This document shows positions 46,234 through 55,424 of a DNA stretch of 64,000 nt, piece by piece. The notes beneath the pieces are model-generated. The model searched no databases and was not told the DNA's origin. It saw nothing but the letters and a program-made list of their open reading frames with translations. The first letter of the stretch is position 1. Each line of letters starts with the position of its first letter. The stretch is from positions 1-64,000 of the forward strand of contig JAEUPP010000009.1 in assembly GCA_016790075.1 (NCBI GenBank). The letters are read 5' to 3'. The DNA is from Rhodanobacteraceae bacterium. GTDB lineage: Bacteria; Pseudomonadota; Gammaproteobacteria; Xanthomonadales; Rhodanobacteraceae. The position numbers and the translations under genes were made by a program.

Positions 46234-47721
46234 ATGAACTCCAACGAACAAGCCCGTCGCCGCTTTCTGCGCAATCTTGGCATCACACTTGGCGCTGGTG
46301 GCGCGTCGGCGCTGCTGCCCCAGCTCAAGCTCATGAGTTCGGCACTGGCCGCCGAAAAAGGCACGGTTGCCGGTTATCGCGCACTGGTCTGCGTCTACCT
46401 CGCTGGCGGCAATGATTCCTGGAACATGCTGCTGCCGTACGACACCGCACTTCATGGCGTCTACGCGACGGCGCGCGGAGGCATCTACAACGCGACCACG
46501 AACCCGGGCGGCCTCGCCATCGACCGTGCGGCACTGACCAGCCAGTTCCAGATCACCGACAGCGCCAGCGGCGCGCAGTACGCGGTCAATCCGGGCAATG
46601 TGAACTATCCGACTGGCATGAGTGATCTCGCGACGATTTACCGCGCGAACAAACTCGCCTTTATCGCCAATATCGGCACCTTGGTACGACCGATCACAAA
46701 AGCGGAATACAACAGCACGCCGTCCTCGCGCCCACCCCAACTGTATTCGCACAACGACCAGGAAAACCTCTGGCATCTGGCGCGCACCAGCACAGCTGCC
46801 ACCGGCTGGGGCGGCCTGCTCGCAGATCGCGTGCGGCTGGACAACGTCAATCAATCGCTGTCGCCCTGTATCTCACTCGCGGGCGCAAACCGCTTCGAGG
46901 TTGGTGAAAATACCTTCCCTTACCAGATGTCATCGAGTGGTCTGACCGGTCTTGCGAATATCTACAATTCAGCCAGCAGCAGCGGCGGAACCTACGGTTC
47001 GCAGCGTGCGGGTGCACTGGATCTGCTGCTTGCCGACACCTCGAATCCATCGCTGTTGACCCAGGAATACGCACGCACCTTCAAACGTGGCCGCGATCTC
47101 TATGACCTCGTCAATTCATCCCTGACTGCAGGTGATGGCTCAGGCAACGTGACTACCGTATTCCCGGCCAACAACTCCTTGGCCGACCAGTTGAAGATGG
47201 TCGCGCGCATGATCAAGATTTCGCGCGAATCCAGTGGCCAGATCCAGCACAAGCGGCAGATCTACTACGTGCGCTTTGGTGGCTTTGATCTGCACGATGG
47301 GCTCATGGCGACCAACACCGGGGGCCACGGCGCCCTGCTCAATCGCGTTTCACAGGCATTGAGTGCATTCTGGACCGCACTGGGCGAGATCGGCGCACAG
47401 AACGAGGTAACCACCTTCTCGATGAGTGAATTCGCACGCACCCTGAGCTCCAATGGCAACGGCTCAGACCACGCCTGGGGCGGCGTGCAGTTCGTCATGG
47501 GTGGCATGGTCAACGGCGGGCGTCTGTACGGCACCTTCCCGGATCAGGCGCTGAACAACGCGATCAGCTTCTCACGCGGCCAGACCATACCATCAACCAG
47601 CGTCGACCAGATGGCTGCAACACTGGCGCGCTGGATGGGAGTTACTGCGAGCAACGACCTCGCGGCAATCTTCCCTAACCTGATCAACTTCCCGACCTCC
47701 AATCTCGGGTTTATGGCCTAG
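46234..47721 (+). CDS. DUF1501 family exported protein, copy 1
   Basis: A 495-residue protein. The ATG at 46234 follows GAGGG at good spacing. The N-terminus has a twin-arginine signal (QARRRFLRNLGITLGAGGAS), so it is probably exported folded, perhaps with a bound cofactor or metal. DUF1501 belongs to the alkaline-phosphatase-like superfamily; likely active-site areas are VYLAGGNDSWNMLLPYD, MSEFARTLSSNGNGSDHAWG and GGMVNGGRLYGTFPD. The family's substrate is unknown. It is paired with the DUF1800 protein encoded 10 bases upstream. Confidence 0.9.
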   Translation: MNSNEQARRRFLRNLGITLGAGGASALLPQLKLMSSALAAEKGTVAGYRALVCVYLAGGNDSWNMLLPYDTALHGVYATARGGIYNATTNPGGLAIDRAALTSQFQITDSASGAQYAVNPGNVNYPTGMSDLATIYRANKLAFIANIGTLVRPITKAEYNSTPSSRPPQLYSHNDQENLWHLARTSTAATGWGGLLADRVRLDNVNQSLSPCISLAGANRFEVGENTFPYQMSSSGLTGLANIYNSASSSGGTYGSQRAGALDLLLADTSNPSLLTQEYARTFKRGRDLYDLVNSSLTAGDGSGNVTTVFPANNSLADQLKMVARMIKISRESSGQIQHKRQIYYVRFGGFDLHDGLMATNTGGHGALLNRVSQALSAFWTALGEIGAQNEVTTFSMSEFARTLSSNGNGSDHAWGGVQFVMGGMVNGGRLYGTFPDQALNNAISFSRGQTIPSTSVDQMAATLARWMGVTASNDLAAIFPNLINFPTSNLGFMA

Positions 47722-48324
47722 TCGCCTCACGGCGAAAAGCGGCAGCAGCTGGAGTGATGGCGGAACGGCGCCGCCAGCTCCTGCCGCGATCAGTACCGAT
47801 TGCGCCAGCTTCGTGCGCAGTCCCTTCTGCTGAATCCTCGCGCCCGTGACGACGTCAGCGCGTGCGCGGCGCGTTTTTCAGAGCAACACACCTCACACAA
47901 AGTGGCTTCAAAGCCTCGCTGTCCCAGGATTCGAGCAAGCGCGATCCATGCTCTCTCGAGCACAGGCCTAGCTCCGATGAAAAACCCGGCATCCAACTAC
48001 GGCGAGAGTCACTAGCACCTCGGGTTGCCAAGCTGACTCAACAGCCCGCTGAATCCTCTCTCCCATCTTGCACAGGTCGCCGGCAGTGATCAGTCGAAAA
48101 TAATTTATACTGATCAAATTATCAAACTTGATAATTCAATAAAAATAAAAAATGCATTTCAAATTCAAACCAAGCAAACCGAAGCAAGCGTAAATAAAGC
48201 GTTATTAGCCGCATTTATTCGCCAAAGAGTTTCACAACAGTTAACAATACCCGTGCACGTCGTCACGAAGTGCTAAGACGCATGGCCGTATTTTCTTCGC
48301 TACGCCCGTATCGAGGATACCGCT
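47722..48324. other. intergenic region between the two DUF1800-DUF1501 cassettes, with AT-rich island
   Basis: 603 bases without a gene. The section about 48100-48245 is strikingly AT-rich for this chromosome (for example AATTCAATAAAAATAAAAAA) and contains a 20-base inverted repeat. The rest is ordinary GC-rich sequence. The AT-rich part lies 80-220 bases before the second DUF1800 gene and is a likely regulated promoter or a foreign insertion. Confidence 0.6.
48117..48136. promoter_or_regulatory. 20-base inverted repeat, likely operator
   Basis: AATTATCAA-AC-TTGATAATT has two perfect 9-base arms separated by two bases. It lies in the AT-rich stretch about 190 bases before the second DUF1800 gene. 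The symmetry and size suit a dimeric regulator. TTGATA within the right arm could also serve as a -35 element. Confidence 0.5.
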
Positions 48325-49977
48325 ATGCCTCCGTTCAGCCGCTGCGGTGCATTGCTACTTGTCGCCATACTCATCACCCCTGCCGCATACGCACGCGTAT
48401 TTTTCAAAACCGGTTTTGAGCCGGTGACGGATATTCCAGCTACCGATGGTGAAGCTGCCCGCTTCTTGACCCAGGCGACCTTCGGCCCTAACGAGGCTGA
48501 CATCGCGAGGGTGCGCCAGATCGGTATGTCGGCCTGGATCGACGAGCAAATGAGCACCGTCGCGATGACTGCCGCTCGACCGCATATGCAAGCGGTCGCT
48601 GCCGCAATGACCGCCGACGGGGAATCCATTGGACATGACCAACGCGTCAGCCGCTGGCTCCATACAGCCGTAACGGCACCCGACCAACTGCGTCAGCGTA
48701 CGGCCTGGGCGCTATCGCAGATTTTTGTGGTCTCCGACGCCAGCAATGTCCTTGTCAACGAAGTAGTGAACATGAGCGAGTACTGGGATCTCCTCGCGCG
48801 CAATTCTTTTGGTTTCTACAGCACTTTGCTGAGCCAAGTGACGTATAGCCCTACGATGGGAAAATACTTGAGCCACTTCCGTAATCGCAAAGCTGCGGCA
48901 GGCCGCCAGCCCGATGAAAACTATGCCCGTGAAGTGATGCAGTTATTCTCGATCGGTCTCGTCGAGCGCAACCTCGACTACTCGCCGCTGCTGCAAAACG
49001 GCCAGCCCATCCCGACTTACGACCAGAACGTCATCAGCAACTACGCCAAGCTGTTTACCGGATTCGCATACAACAACGCAGGTTCAAACCTGTTCGGCGG
49101 CACGAACACTTACTTGCCGATGTCCTGCGTTGCGACCGAGCACGATACGACTGCAAAGGTCCTTGTCGGCGGCGCTACGCTACCCGCCGGGCAGACCTGC
49201 GAGGCGGACTTGCGCGACGGTCTTGGCCTATTGGTTGCGCATCCCAACACCGCGCCGTTTATGGCGCGGCATCTCATACAGCGCTTTACGACCAGCAACC
49301 CGTCTCCGCAATACATCACGCGCGTCGCGCAAAAGTTCATCGACAACGGCGACAACGAGCGCGGCGATCTCGCTGCTGTGATCAAGCAGATCCTGCTCGA
49401 CCCGGAAGCACGCGCCGTCAACCCGCCAGCAACGTTCGGCAAGGTACGTGAACCTTTGCTGCGCCTTACGGCCGTGCTGCGCGCCTGGAATTTCCAACTA
49501 CCGGCGGCTACACAGTATGGCGAGATCAAAATGGGCTTGAACGCCGTAACGACCAGTTACGCGCAGCGCCCAATGGGAGCCCCTACTGTCTTCAATTTTT
49601 ACGAGCCCGACTATCAGCCGCCAGGACCCATGGCAGCTGCGGGGCTGTATGCGCCTGAAATGCAAATTATCAATGAGGGAACGTCGTTCTCAATTTCAAA
49701 CAACCTAGCCTATTACACATTTCGTGACTATGTCGGCATGCCGAACCCCCCGGCCGATCGCCCCCTCATTAACCTGGCTGAATTCAACACGCTGACAACA
49801 CCGGAACAGCTGATCGGCCTGGTCGATCGGCGCATGTTCTATGGGCAGATGACGGCCACGATGCGCAGCACGCTTACCACCTTGCTGAATTCCATGGGCA
49901 ACGCAACAACGACCGAGAAGGCACGTTCGCTGTTGCTGATCTCAGCCATGTCACCCGAATTTGCAACGCAGCGCTGA
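48325..49977 (+). CDS. DUF1800 family exported protein, copy 2
   Basis: A 550-residue near-duplicate of the DUF1800 protein encoded at 44568. It has the same signal peptide plan, the motif FFKTGFEP, and the same blocks (DGEAARFLTQATFGPNEADI, NYAREVMQLFSIGLVE, FTGFAYNNAG). By eye most positions are identical, and the differences cluster in the N-terminal third and near the C-terminus (AEFNTLTTPEQLIGLVD against AELSGLSTAAEMVDLVN). GAGGAT precedes the ATG. The second DUF1501 gene follows 10 bases after the stop. Its own AT-rich upstream region suggests regulation different from copy 1. Confidence 0.9.
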   Translation: MPPFSRCGALLLVAILITPAAYARVFFKTGFEPVTDIPATDGEAARFLTQATFGPNEADIARVRQIGMSAWIDEQMSTVAMTAARPHMQAVAAAMTADGESIGHDQRVSRWLHTAVTAPDQLRQRTAWALSQIFVVSDASNVLVNEVVNMSEYWDLLARNSFGFYSTLLSQVTYSPTMGKYLSHFRNRKAAAGRQPDENYAREVMQLFSIGLVERNLDYSPLLQNGQPIPTYDQNVISNYAKLFTGFAYNNAGSNLFGGTNTYLPMSCVATEHDTTAKVLVGGATLPAGQTCEADLRDGLGLLVAHPNTAPFMARHLIQRFTTSNPSPQYITRVAQKFIDNGDNERGDLAAVIKQILLDPEARAVNPPATFGKVREPLLRLTAVLRAWNFQLPAATQYGEIKMGLNAVTTSYAQRPMGAPTVFNFYEPDYQPPGPMAAAGLYAPEMQIINEGTSFSISNNLAYYTFRDYVGMPNPPADRPLINLAEFNTLTTPEQLIGLVDRRMFYGQMTATMRSTLTTLLNSMGNATTTEKARSLLLISAMSPEFATQR

Positions 49978-49987
49978 GGAGACTGCG

Positions 49988-51475
49988 ATGAACGCCAACG
50001 AACAAGCCCGTCGCCGCTTTCTCCGTAATCTCGGCATTACGCTCAGCGCTGGAGGCGCATCGGCATTTCTGCCCCAGCTCAACCTTTTGGGTTCGGCGCT
50101 GGCCGCCGAAAAGGGAACTGTCGACGGCTACCGCGCCCTGGTCTGTGTCTATCTGGCAGGAGGCAATGACGCCTGGAATACGCTGCTACCCTACGACAGT
50201 GCACGCTATAACATCTACTCGACAGCACGCAGCGGTGTCTACAACGCGACTACCAATCCTAGCGGACTCGCTATCGACCGTGCCGCATTGACCAGCCAGT
50301 TTCAGATCACCGACAGCGCAACCGGTGCGCAGTATGCGCTGAACCCAGGCAACGCCAACTATCCCAGTGGCATGAGCGCGCTCGCTTCGATTTATCGCGC
50401 GAACAAGCTCGCTCTCATTTCCAATATCGGTCCATTGATCCGCCCGATCACGAAGGCCGAATACAACGCCTCAGCAGCGGTGCGTCCGCCGCAGCTGTAC
50501 TCGCATAGCGACCAGGAAAACCTCTGGCACCTGGCACGAACGAGCTTTGCCAGTACAGGTTGGGGTGGCCTCATCGCCGATCGCGTACGTATCAACAACG
50601 TCAATCAGTCATTGTCGCCGTGCATTTCTCTGGGCGGCTCGAACCGCTTCGAGATCGGCGCAGACACCTTCCCGTATTTCATGGGGGCGGAGGGCCTGAA
50701 CGGCCTCGCCTTCGTCTACAGCGCGCCCAACAGCACCGGCGGTTTCTTTGGTACGCAGCATGCAGCCGCGATCGACGCGCTGCTGAACGACACGTCGAAC
50801 CCGTCGGTAATGACGCAGGAATACGCACGCACGTTCAAGCGCGGCCGGACACTGTACAACGTGGTCAATTCGTCGCTGACTGCAGCCGACGGCTCGGGCA
50901 ATGTCGCCACCGTATTCCCAACCGGCAATGCACTTGCCAGCCAGCTCAGGATGGTCGCACGGATGATCAAGGTGTCGCGCGAGGCCAGCGGCCAGATACA
51001 ACATAAGAGACAAATATACTATGTACGACTGCACGGCTTCGACATGCACGATGGACTGATGGCGGCGGACAATAGCGGTCACGCCGCACTACTCAACCGC
51101 GTGTCGGAAGCACTGGGCGCATTCTGGACGGCACTGGGTGAGATTGGCGCGCAGAACGAAGTGACCACGTTCACGATGAGCGAGTTCGGCCGCACCCTGG
51201 GGCCCAACGGCAACGGGTCTGATCATGCCTGGGGCGGCGTGCAGCTCGTCATGGGCGGCATGGTCAACGGCGGCCGCCTCTACGGCACGTTCCCCGATCA
51301 GACACTGGACGGCCCCGTGAGCTTCGCGCGTGGTCAGCTCATTCCATCAACCAGCGTCGACCAGATGGCTGCAACACTGGCGCGCTGGATGGGCGTTACC
51401 GCGACGAATGATCTTGCGACCATCTTTCCGAACCTGATCAATTTCCCAACCTCCAATCTCGGCTTTATGGCGTAG
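49988..51475 (+). CDS. DUF1501 family exported protein, copy 2
   Basis: A 495-residue paralogue of the protein encoded at 46234, with identical length and the same twin-arginine signal (QARRRFLRNLGITLSAGGAS). Active-site areas match: VYLAGGNDAWNTLLPYD, MSEFGRTLGPNGNGSDHAWG, GGMVNGGRLYGTFPD. Differences lie mainly between residues 200 and 260 (for example MGAEGLNGLAFVYSAPNSTG against MSSSGLTGLANIYNSASSSG), where a substrate or partner site may have changed. GAGGAG precedes the ATG. The cassette ends at a 15-base-pair hairpin shared with the convergent receptor gene. Confidence 0.9.
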   Translation: MNANEQARRRFLRNLGITLSAGGASAFLPQLNLLGSALAAEKGTVDGYRALVCVYLAGGNDAWNTLLPYDSARYNIYSTARSGVYNATTNPSGLAIDRAALTSQFQITDSATGAQYALNPGNANYPSGMSALASIYRANKLALISNIGPLIRPITKAEYNASAAVRPPQLYSHSDQENLWHLARTSFASTGWGGLIADRVRINNVNQSLSPCISLGGSNRFEIGADTFPYFMGAEGLNGLAFVYSAPNSTGGFFGTQHAAAIDALLNDTSNPSVMTQEYARTFKRGRTLYNVVNSSLTAADGSGNVATVFPTGNALASQLRMVARMIKVSREASGQIQHKRQIYYVRLHGFDMHDGLMAADNSGHAALLNRVSEALGAFWTALGEIGAQNEVTTFTMSEFGRTLGPNGNGSDHAWGGVQLVMGGMVNGGRLYGTFPDQTLDGPVSFARGQLIPSTSVDQMAATLARWMGVTATNDLATIFPNLINFPTSNLGFMA

Positions 51476-51498
51476 CAGTGGGGGGCGGGAATCATCCA

Positions 51499-51532
51499 AG
51501 ACGCGCTGCAAAGCTTACTTTGCAGCGCGTCT
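51499..51532. terminator. bidirectional hairpin between convergent genes
   Basis: AGACGCGCTGCAAAG-CTTA-CTTTGCAGCGCGTCT is a perfect 15-base-pair stem with a four-base loop, placed between the stops of the DUF1501 copy 2 and the TonB receptor gene. No T-run follows on either strand, but the stem is very strong and sits where a shared terminator is expected. Confidence 0.65.
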
Positions 51533-51545
51533 GTCACGGTTCACA

Positions 51546-53840
51546 TCAGAATCGCGCCTTGAACTCCACGCCCCAGGTGCGCGGTTCGTTCAGAAACCCG
51601 GTGAGGTTGTTGAAATCGAGACCGCCCACGATCACTTTGCGGTCGGTAATATTGCGGCCGAACAGCGCCAGCTCGTAGTCACCGTATTTCCAGCCATAGC
51701 CGACTCGCAAACCACCTTCGAGCAGAGGCTTGCCGGTGTACTCAACCGACTCATAAAGGAAAAAATTCACCTTGCTGCGATAAGCCCAGTCGGTATAGAC
51801 GAACAGCTCGCCGGCGCCCATCGGAACTCCGTAGCGCGCAGTCACGTTATAGACATGGCGCGGCGCCTGCGGCAGCGGGTTGCCGTCGATGCGCACGGTG
51901 CCGGCAACCGTGCCGGCCGGGTCAAGCACGGTACACGGCGCACCGCAGCGGAACACGGTCAGGTTGGGATCGCGGATCTCTGTCGGATTCCAGCTGGCGC
52001 CGAAGGTCACCAGCAGGTGATCAGTCAGCAGGGCCTCGATATCAAGCTCGGCACCATGTCCCTCTGCCTTGTCCGCGTTGACCAGACGCGCGATGTTCGC
52101 GTTACCACCCACGGCGGTCAGCTGTGGGTCGTTGATGATGTAGCGGTAGAGCGCAAAGCCCAGGCGCAGGCGATTTTCCCAAAGCTGTGCCTTGAGCCCC
52201 GCCTCCCAGGACAACACGGTTTCCGAATCGGCTACCGTCACCAGTTCGCTGGTGGGCAAACTCGCATCCGCAAACATCAGGCGCCCCTGCACACTGGGCG
52301 CACGGAACCCACGCGCGACGCGGCCATACAGATTGAGCTGATCGTTGGCCTGGTATACGGCGCTGAAATCCCAGCTCACGTCGGTATCGCTGGGCTCAAC
52401 GTGGATGGGTGCGATCGGCGGACCGAACGGGCCGGTTACGCGTTCGGCCACGAACTCCTTGCGGTCATCGCTGTAGCGCAGACCGCCGCGCAGCTTGAGC
52501 CGCTCGGTCGCATCGAAGTCCGCCGACGCGAACACGGCCCAGGCCTCGTTGTCCTGCTGCTGGGTCGCATACCCGTTCTGCGGCTGGCCCGGGGCGAAGG
52601 TGTTGTAGCTGAACGAGTCGACCGTAATCGACTCATCAAAACCAAATACACCGGCCTGCCAGTCAAAACGCCCCCATTCGTTGGATTCGATACGGAACTC
52701 CTGACTGAGCTGGCGATGGTCCGGCAAGCCATCGGCCGACTCGGCCGGAAACGGAATCAGGCCAGGACCATAGTTGCCCTCACCGAGAAATACGGCGCCA
52801 TAGCCACCGTCAATGTCGCCGCGGCTATACGCATCCACGCTTTCGTAGCCGGTAATCGAATGCAAGGTTGTGCTGCCCAGGTCCCAGCGCAGGCGCAGGT
52901 TCGCCCCAAACTGGTCGAGCTCCTGCTCGTTGCGGCCATCGATGGACAGGAACTCGCGCCGGAAACCAGGCACGAAGTCGTTGCTGCCGGGGCGGATGAT
53001 ATTGGCGCGGAACAGGCGCGCCGTACCGTCAAGCTGGCGCGCGTGGACGTTGAACAGAGCCTCGAAACCCTCATCAGGTGCGTACAGGTACTGCAGCCGC
53101 GCCGCACTCTCGCGATACCCCTCGAGATCGTCACCGGGGCCATTGCGCGTATTGTCGACATAACCGTCGCGGCGCTGATGCAGCACCGACAGGCGCAGCG
53201 CGCCGCTTTCGCCAACGCCACCAGTGACAGCCCCTGACAGATTGCTTGTCGCAAAGCGGCCGTAACTCAGGCTGCCAAAACCGCCAAATTCGGTTTCCGG
53301 CCGGGCCGACTCGAACTTGATCACACCGGCCGGCGAATTGCGGCCAAACAGCGTGCCCTGAGGGCCGCGCGCCATTTCGACCTGGTCGAGGTCAAACAGC
53401 GGAAAGCCCTTGAGTATCGGGTTTTCCTGCACCACACCGTCGTAAACCAGCGACACCGGCTGCGAGGCATTCAGGTCGAAATCGGTATTGCCAAGGCCGC
53501 GGATATAAAAACGCGGGAAGGCGCGTCCAAACGAGGATTCGATATTGAGGCTGGGCAAACGGCCTGCGAGAAAGCGGATGTCGTCGCCGCCCGAGGCCAG
53601 TATTTCAAGCTTCTCGCTTTCGACGGCCGTAATCGCCATGGGCACGTCCTGGATGTTCTCGACACGGCGCTGCGCCGTAACCGTGACCGTTTCCAGTGCG
53701 GGCGCTTCGTCGGCGCTAGCGGCCTCTTCGCGCGGTTCAGCTGTTTCCGCATGCGCCGCGCCCGCCAGCGCGGCGAGCAAGGCGGCCGCAAGGCCGTTGA
53801 GGCGCAAACCGCGGCGCGCGCGGCTGTTCGACGTCGTCAT
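51546..53840 (-). CDS. TonB-dependent outer-membrane receptor
   Basis: A 764-residue outer-membrane receptor. The signal peptide (LAAALLAALAGAAHA) is followed by a TonB-box-like stretch (ETVTVTAQRR) and the plug domain (about 60-170, VPMAITAVESEKLEIL, FYIRGLGNTDFDL, VEMARGPQGTLFGRNSPAGV). The rest is a 22-strand barrel ending in a C-terminal Phe (WGVEFKARF), the usual outer-membrane insertion signal. The pattern with QDVPMAITA and RGPQGTLFGRNSPAG fits the FecA-like or Sphingomonad-type group that takes up siderophores, sugars or oligomers; the substrate is not evident. It is convergent with the DUF1800-DUF1501 cassettes, so an envelope or nutrient link is conceivable but unproven. Confidence 0.93.
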   Translation of the reverse strand: MTTSNSRARRGLRLNGLAAALLAALAGAAHAETAEPREEAASADEAPALETVTVTAQRRVENIQDVPMAITAVESEKLEILASGGDDIRFLAGRLPSLNIESSFGRAFPRFYIRGLGNTDFDLNASQPVSLVYDGVVQENPILKGFPLFDLDQVEMARGPQGTLFGRNSPAGVIKFESARPETEFGGFGSLSYGRFATSNLSGAVTGGVGESGALRLSVLHQRRDGYVDNTRNGPGDDLEGYRESAARLQYLYAPDEGFEALFNVHARQLDGTARLFRANIIRPGSNDFVPGFRREFLSIDGRNEQELDQFGANLRLRWDLGSTTLHSITGYESVDAYSRGDIDGGYGAVFLGEGNYGPGLIPFPAESADGLPDHRQLSQEFRIESNEWGRFDWQAGVFGFDESITVDSFSYNTFAPGQPQNGYATQQQDNEAWAVFASADFDATERLKLRGGLRYSDDRKEFVAERVTGPFGPPIAPIHVEPSDTDVSWDFSAVYQANDQLNLYGRVARGFRAPSVQGRLMFADASLPTSELVTVADSETVLSWEAGLKAQLWENRLRLGFALYRYIINDPQLTAVGGNANIARLVNADKAEGHGAELDIEALLTDHLLVTFGASWNPTEIRDPNLTVFRCGAPCTVLDPAGTVAGTVRIDGNPLPQAPRHVYNVTARYGVPMGAGELFVYTDWAYRSKVNFFLYESVEYTGKPLLEGGLRVGYGWKYGDYELALFGRNITDRKVIVGGLDFNNLTGFLNEPRTWGVEFKARF

Positions 53841-54027
53841 GATGGCTTTCCTCCTGGCGAATCAACACTGTTGGCGAGAAACCGGGCAGCGACAGCAAAA
53901 CCAGGTATCCGCGGCTACGTTCCCCTTGGCTGCACGATGCAGCGTCGTAGCACTGTGCCGAAATTCACCTCATATCGCCACGGCCGGAAGCAATAGCACC
54001 GCCTCGGCGCGCTTGCGCTTCAACAAC

Positions 54028-54057
54028 TTGCCAAGCCTTTGCCCGCCCCGCTAGAAT
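54028..54057 (+). promoter_or_regulatory. probable sigma-70 promoter of the rpsF operon
   Basis: TTGCCA (54028-54033) and TAGAAT (54052-54057) are separated by 18 bases, close to the sigma-70 consensus. Transcription would start near 54064 and give a leader of about 95 bases before rpsF. The expected strong expression of ribosomal genes fits. Confidence 0.6.
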
Positions 54058-54094
54058 CCGCGACCCCGCGCGCCATCCCGGCCTGCGGAACCTT

Positions 54095-54116
54095 GCCTCA
54101 CCGCGCCGCGGGAGGC
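54095..54116 (+). promoter_or_regulatory. leader hairpin, candidate S6:S18 autoregulatory site
   Basis: In the rpsF leader, GCCTC-A-CCGC-GCC-GCGG-GAGGC folds into a 9-base-pair stem with one bulged A and a three-base loop containing a CCG-rich side. In many bacteria the S6:S18 complex binds a leader structure with a bulged CCG and represses its own operon. The match is suggestive only; I cannot compare it with the consensus. Confidence 0.35.
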
Positions 54117-54158
54117 TGCGCAGCGGCATTCGCCCTGCGACATCCACAAGGAGTTTCC

Positions 54159-54566
54159 ATGCGTCATTACGAAATCGTGTTCCTGGTCCATCCGGACCAG
54201 AGCGAACAGGTGCCGGCCATGATCGAGCGCTACAAGGCGCTGATCGAAGGCGACAACGGCGCCGTCCACCGTCTGGAAGACTGGGGCCGCCGTCAGCTCG
54301 CGTTCCCGATCCAGAACCTGGCCAAGGCCCACTACGTTCTGATGAACATCGAGTGCAGCCAGAACGTGCTGAACGAACTCGAATCGGGCTTCCGCTTCAA
54401 CGACGCCGTGCTGCGCCACCTGATCCTGGTGCGCGACGCCGCCGTAACCGAACAGTCCTTCATCATGAAGAGCAAGGACGAGAAGAGCAGCGATCGCCGT
54501 CGTCGCGACGATGACGAAGGCGGTTTCGGCGGCAACGCTGATTCCAACGACGCCGAAGCGGCCTAA
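54159..54566 (+). CDS. rpsF: 30S ribosomal protein S6
   Basis: A 135-residue S6 protein of the small ribosomal subunit, which binds 16S rRNA together with S18. The start [20 protein letters not shown], the segment [15 protein letters not shown], and YVLMNIECS are standard. The acidic tail ([19 protein letters not shown], ending DAEAA) is typical of gammaproteobacterial S6. AAGGAG sits 7 bases before the ATG. It is the first gene of rpsF-rpsR-rplI; the open frame upstream is leader. Confidence 0.97.
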   Translation: MRHYEIVFLVHPDQSEQVPAMIERYKALIEGDNGAVHRLEDWGRRQLAFPIQNLAKAHYVLMNIECSQNVLNELESGFRFNDAVLRHLILVRDAAVTEQSFIMKSKDEKSSDRRRRDDDEGGFGGNADSNDAEAA

Positions 54567-54581
54567 GTTCAGGAGCCCACC

Positions 54582-54806
54582 ATGTCCAAGTTTTTCCGCC
54601 GCAAGAAGTTCTGTCGCTTTACCGCCGAAGGCACGGTCGAGATCGACTACAAGGATCTGAACACGCTGCGCCAGTACATCGGCGAAACCGGCAAGATCGT
54701 CCCCAGCCGCATCACCGGCACCAAGGCGAAGTACCAGCGTCAGCTCGGCATCGCCATTCAGCGCGCCCGCTTCCTGGCGCTGCTGCCGTACTGCGACAAC
54801 CACTAA
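54582..54806 (+). CDS. rpsR: 30S ribosomal protein S18
   Basis: A 74-residue S18 protein ([20 protein letters not shown] ... [31 protein letters not shown]). It binds as a complex with S6 on the platform of the small subunit. AGGAG precedes the ATG, 16 bases after the rpsF stop, so the two are translated from one message. The Cys in KKFCRF is present. Confidence 0.98.
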   Translation: MSKFFRRKKFCRFTAEGTVEIDYKDLNTLRQYIGETGKIVPSRITGTKAKYQRQLGIAIQRARFLALLPYCDNH

Positions 54807-54813
54807 GCTTCAC

Positions 54814-54841
54814 CTGCGCAGCCCCGGCCGTCCGGGGCTGC
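54814..54841 (+). terminator. hairpin between rpsR and rplI (attenuator or partial terminator)
   Basis: GCGCAGCCCCGG-CCGT-CCGGGGCTGCGC is a perfect 12-base-pair stem with a tetraloop, starting 7 bases after the rpsR stop. Only a weak TGTT follows, so it is more likely an attenuator or a processing site that sets S18:L9 ratios than a full terminator. Confidence 0.55.
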
Positions 54842-54960
54842 GCTGTTCACGGTCCCGCGACGTTTAGCGACATCGCGATTCGGACAGCCACCGCTGCACC
54901 GGCTACGCCGCAGTCATTCCGCGACTGCGCATCGCCGGTGCTAACGAATCGGAGAATCCC

Positions 54961-55407
54961 ATGGAACTCATCCTGCTGCAGAAAGTGAAGAACCTCGGCG
55001 TGCTTGGCGACAAGGTCAAGGTCAAGCCGGGCTATGGCCGCAACTACCTGGTACCGCAGGGCAAGGCCGTTCCGGCCACCGCGGACAATGTGGCGCAGTT
55101 TGAACAGCGCCGTGCCGAGTTTGAAGCCAAGGCCAACCAGATCCTGTCCGGTGCCGAAGCCCGCAAGGCTGCGCTCGAAGGCGCCAGCGTCACGATCAGC
55201 GCGAACGCGAGCCCGGAAGGCAAGCTCTTCGGTTCGGTCGGTCCGCGCGATATCGCCGAAGCGTTCACCGCTGCCGGCAAGCCGCTGGAGAAGTCCGAAG
55301 TGGTGATGGGCGAAGGCCCGCTGCGCCATATCGGCGAGTTTGAAGTACAGGTTCACCTGCACGCTGACGTGCACACGACGGTCAAGGTCGTCGTCACGGC
55401 CAGCTGA
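54961..55407 (+). CDS. rplI: 50S ribosomal protein L9
   Basis: A 148-residue L9 protein of the large subunit. The start [20 protein letters not shown] and the N-terminal rRNA-binding motif [14 protein letters not shown] are standard. The long linker helix ([20 protein letters not shown]) and the C-terminal domain follow. It lies 154 bases after rpsR; the gap holds a strong hairpin and no gene. Some relatives have an extra membrane protein gene between rpsR and rplI, absent here. A strong terminator closes the operon. Confidence 0.98.
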   Translation: MELILLQKVKNLGVLGDKVKVKPGYGRNYLVPQGKAVPATADNVAQFEQRRAEFEAKANQILSGAEARKAALEGASVTISANASPEGKLFGSVGPRDIAEAFTAAGKPLEKSEVVMGEGPLRHIGEFEVQVHLHADVHTTVKVVVTAS

Positions 55408-55424
55408 TCGCTGCCAGGTGCTGG

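Noticed and set aside
45039-46364. 441-codon open frame antisense to the first DUF1800 gene
   Set aside because: Composition typical of a GC shadow, and an equivalent shadow appears over the second copy.
51855-53237. 460-codon open frame antisense to the TonB receptor
   Set aside because: Opposite a receptor with intact plug, barrel and C-terminal Phe; no recognisable protein.
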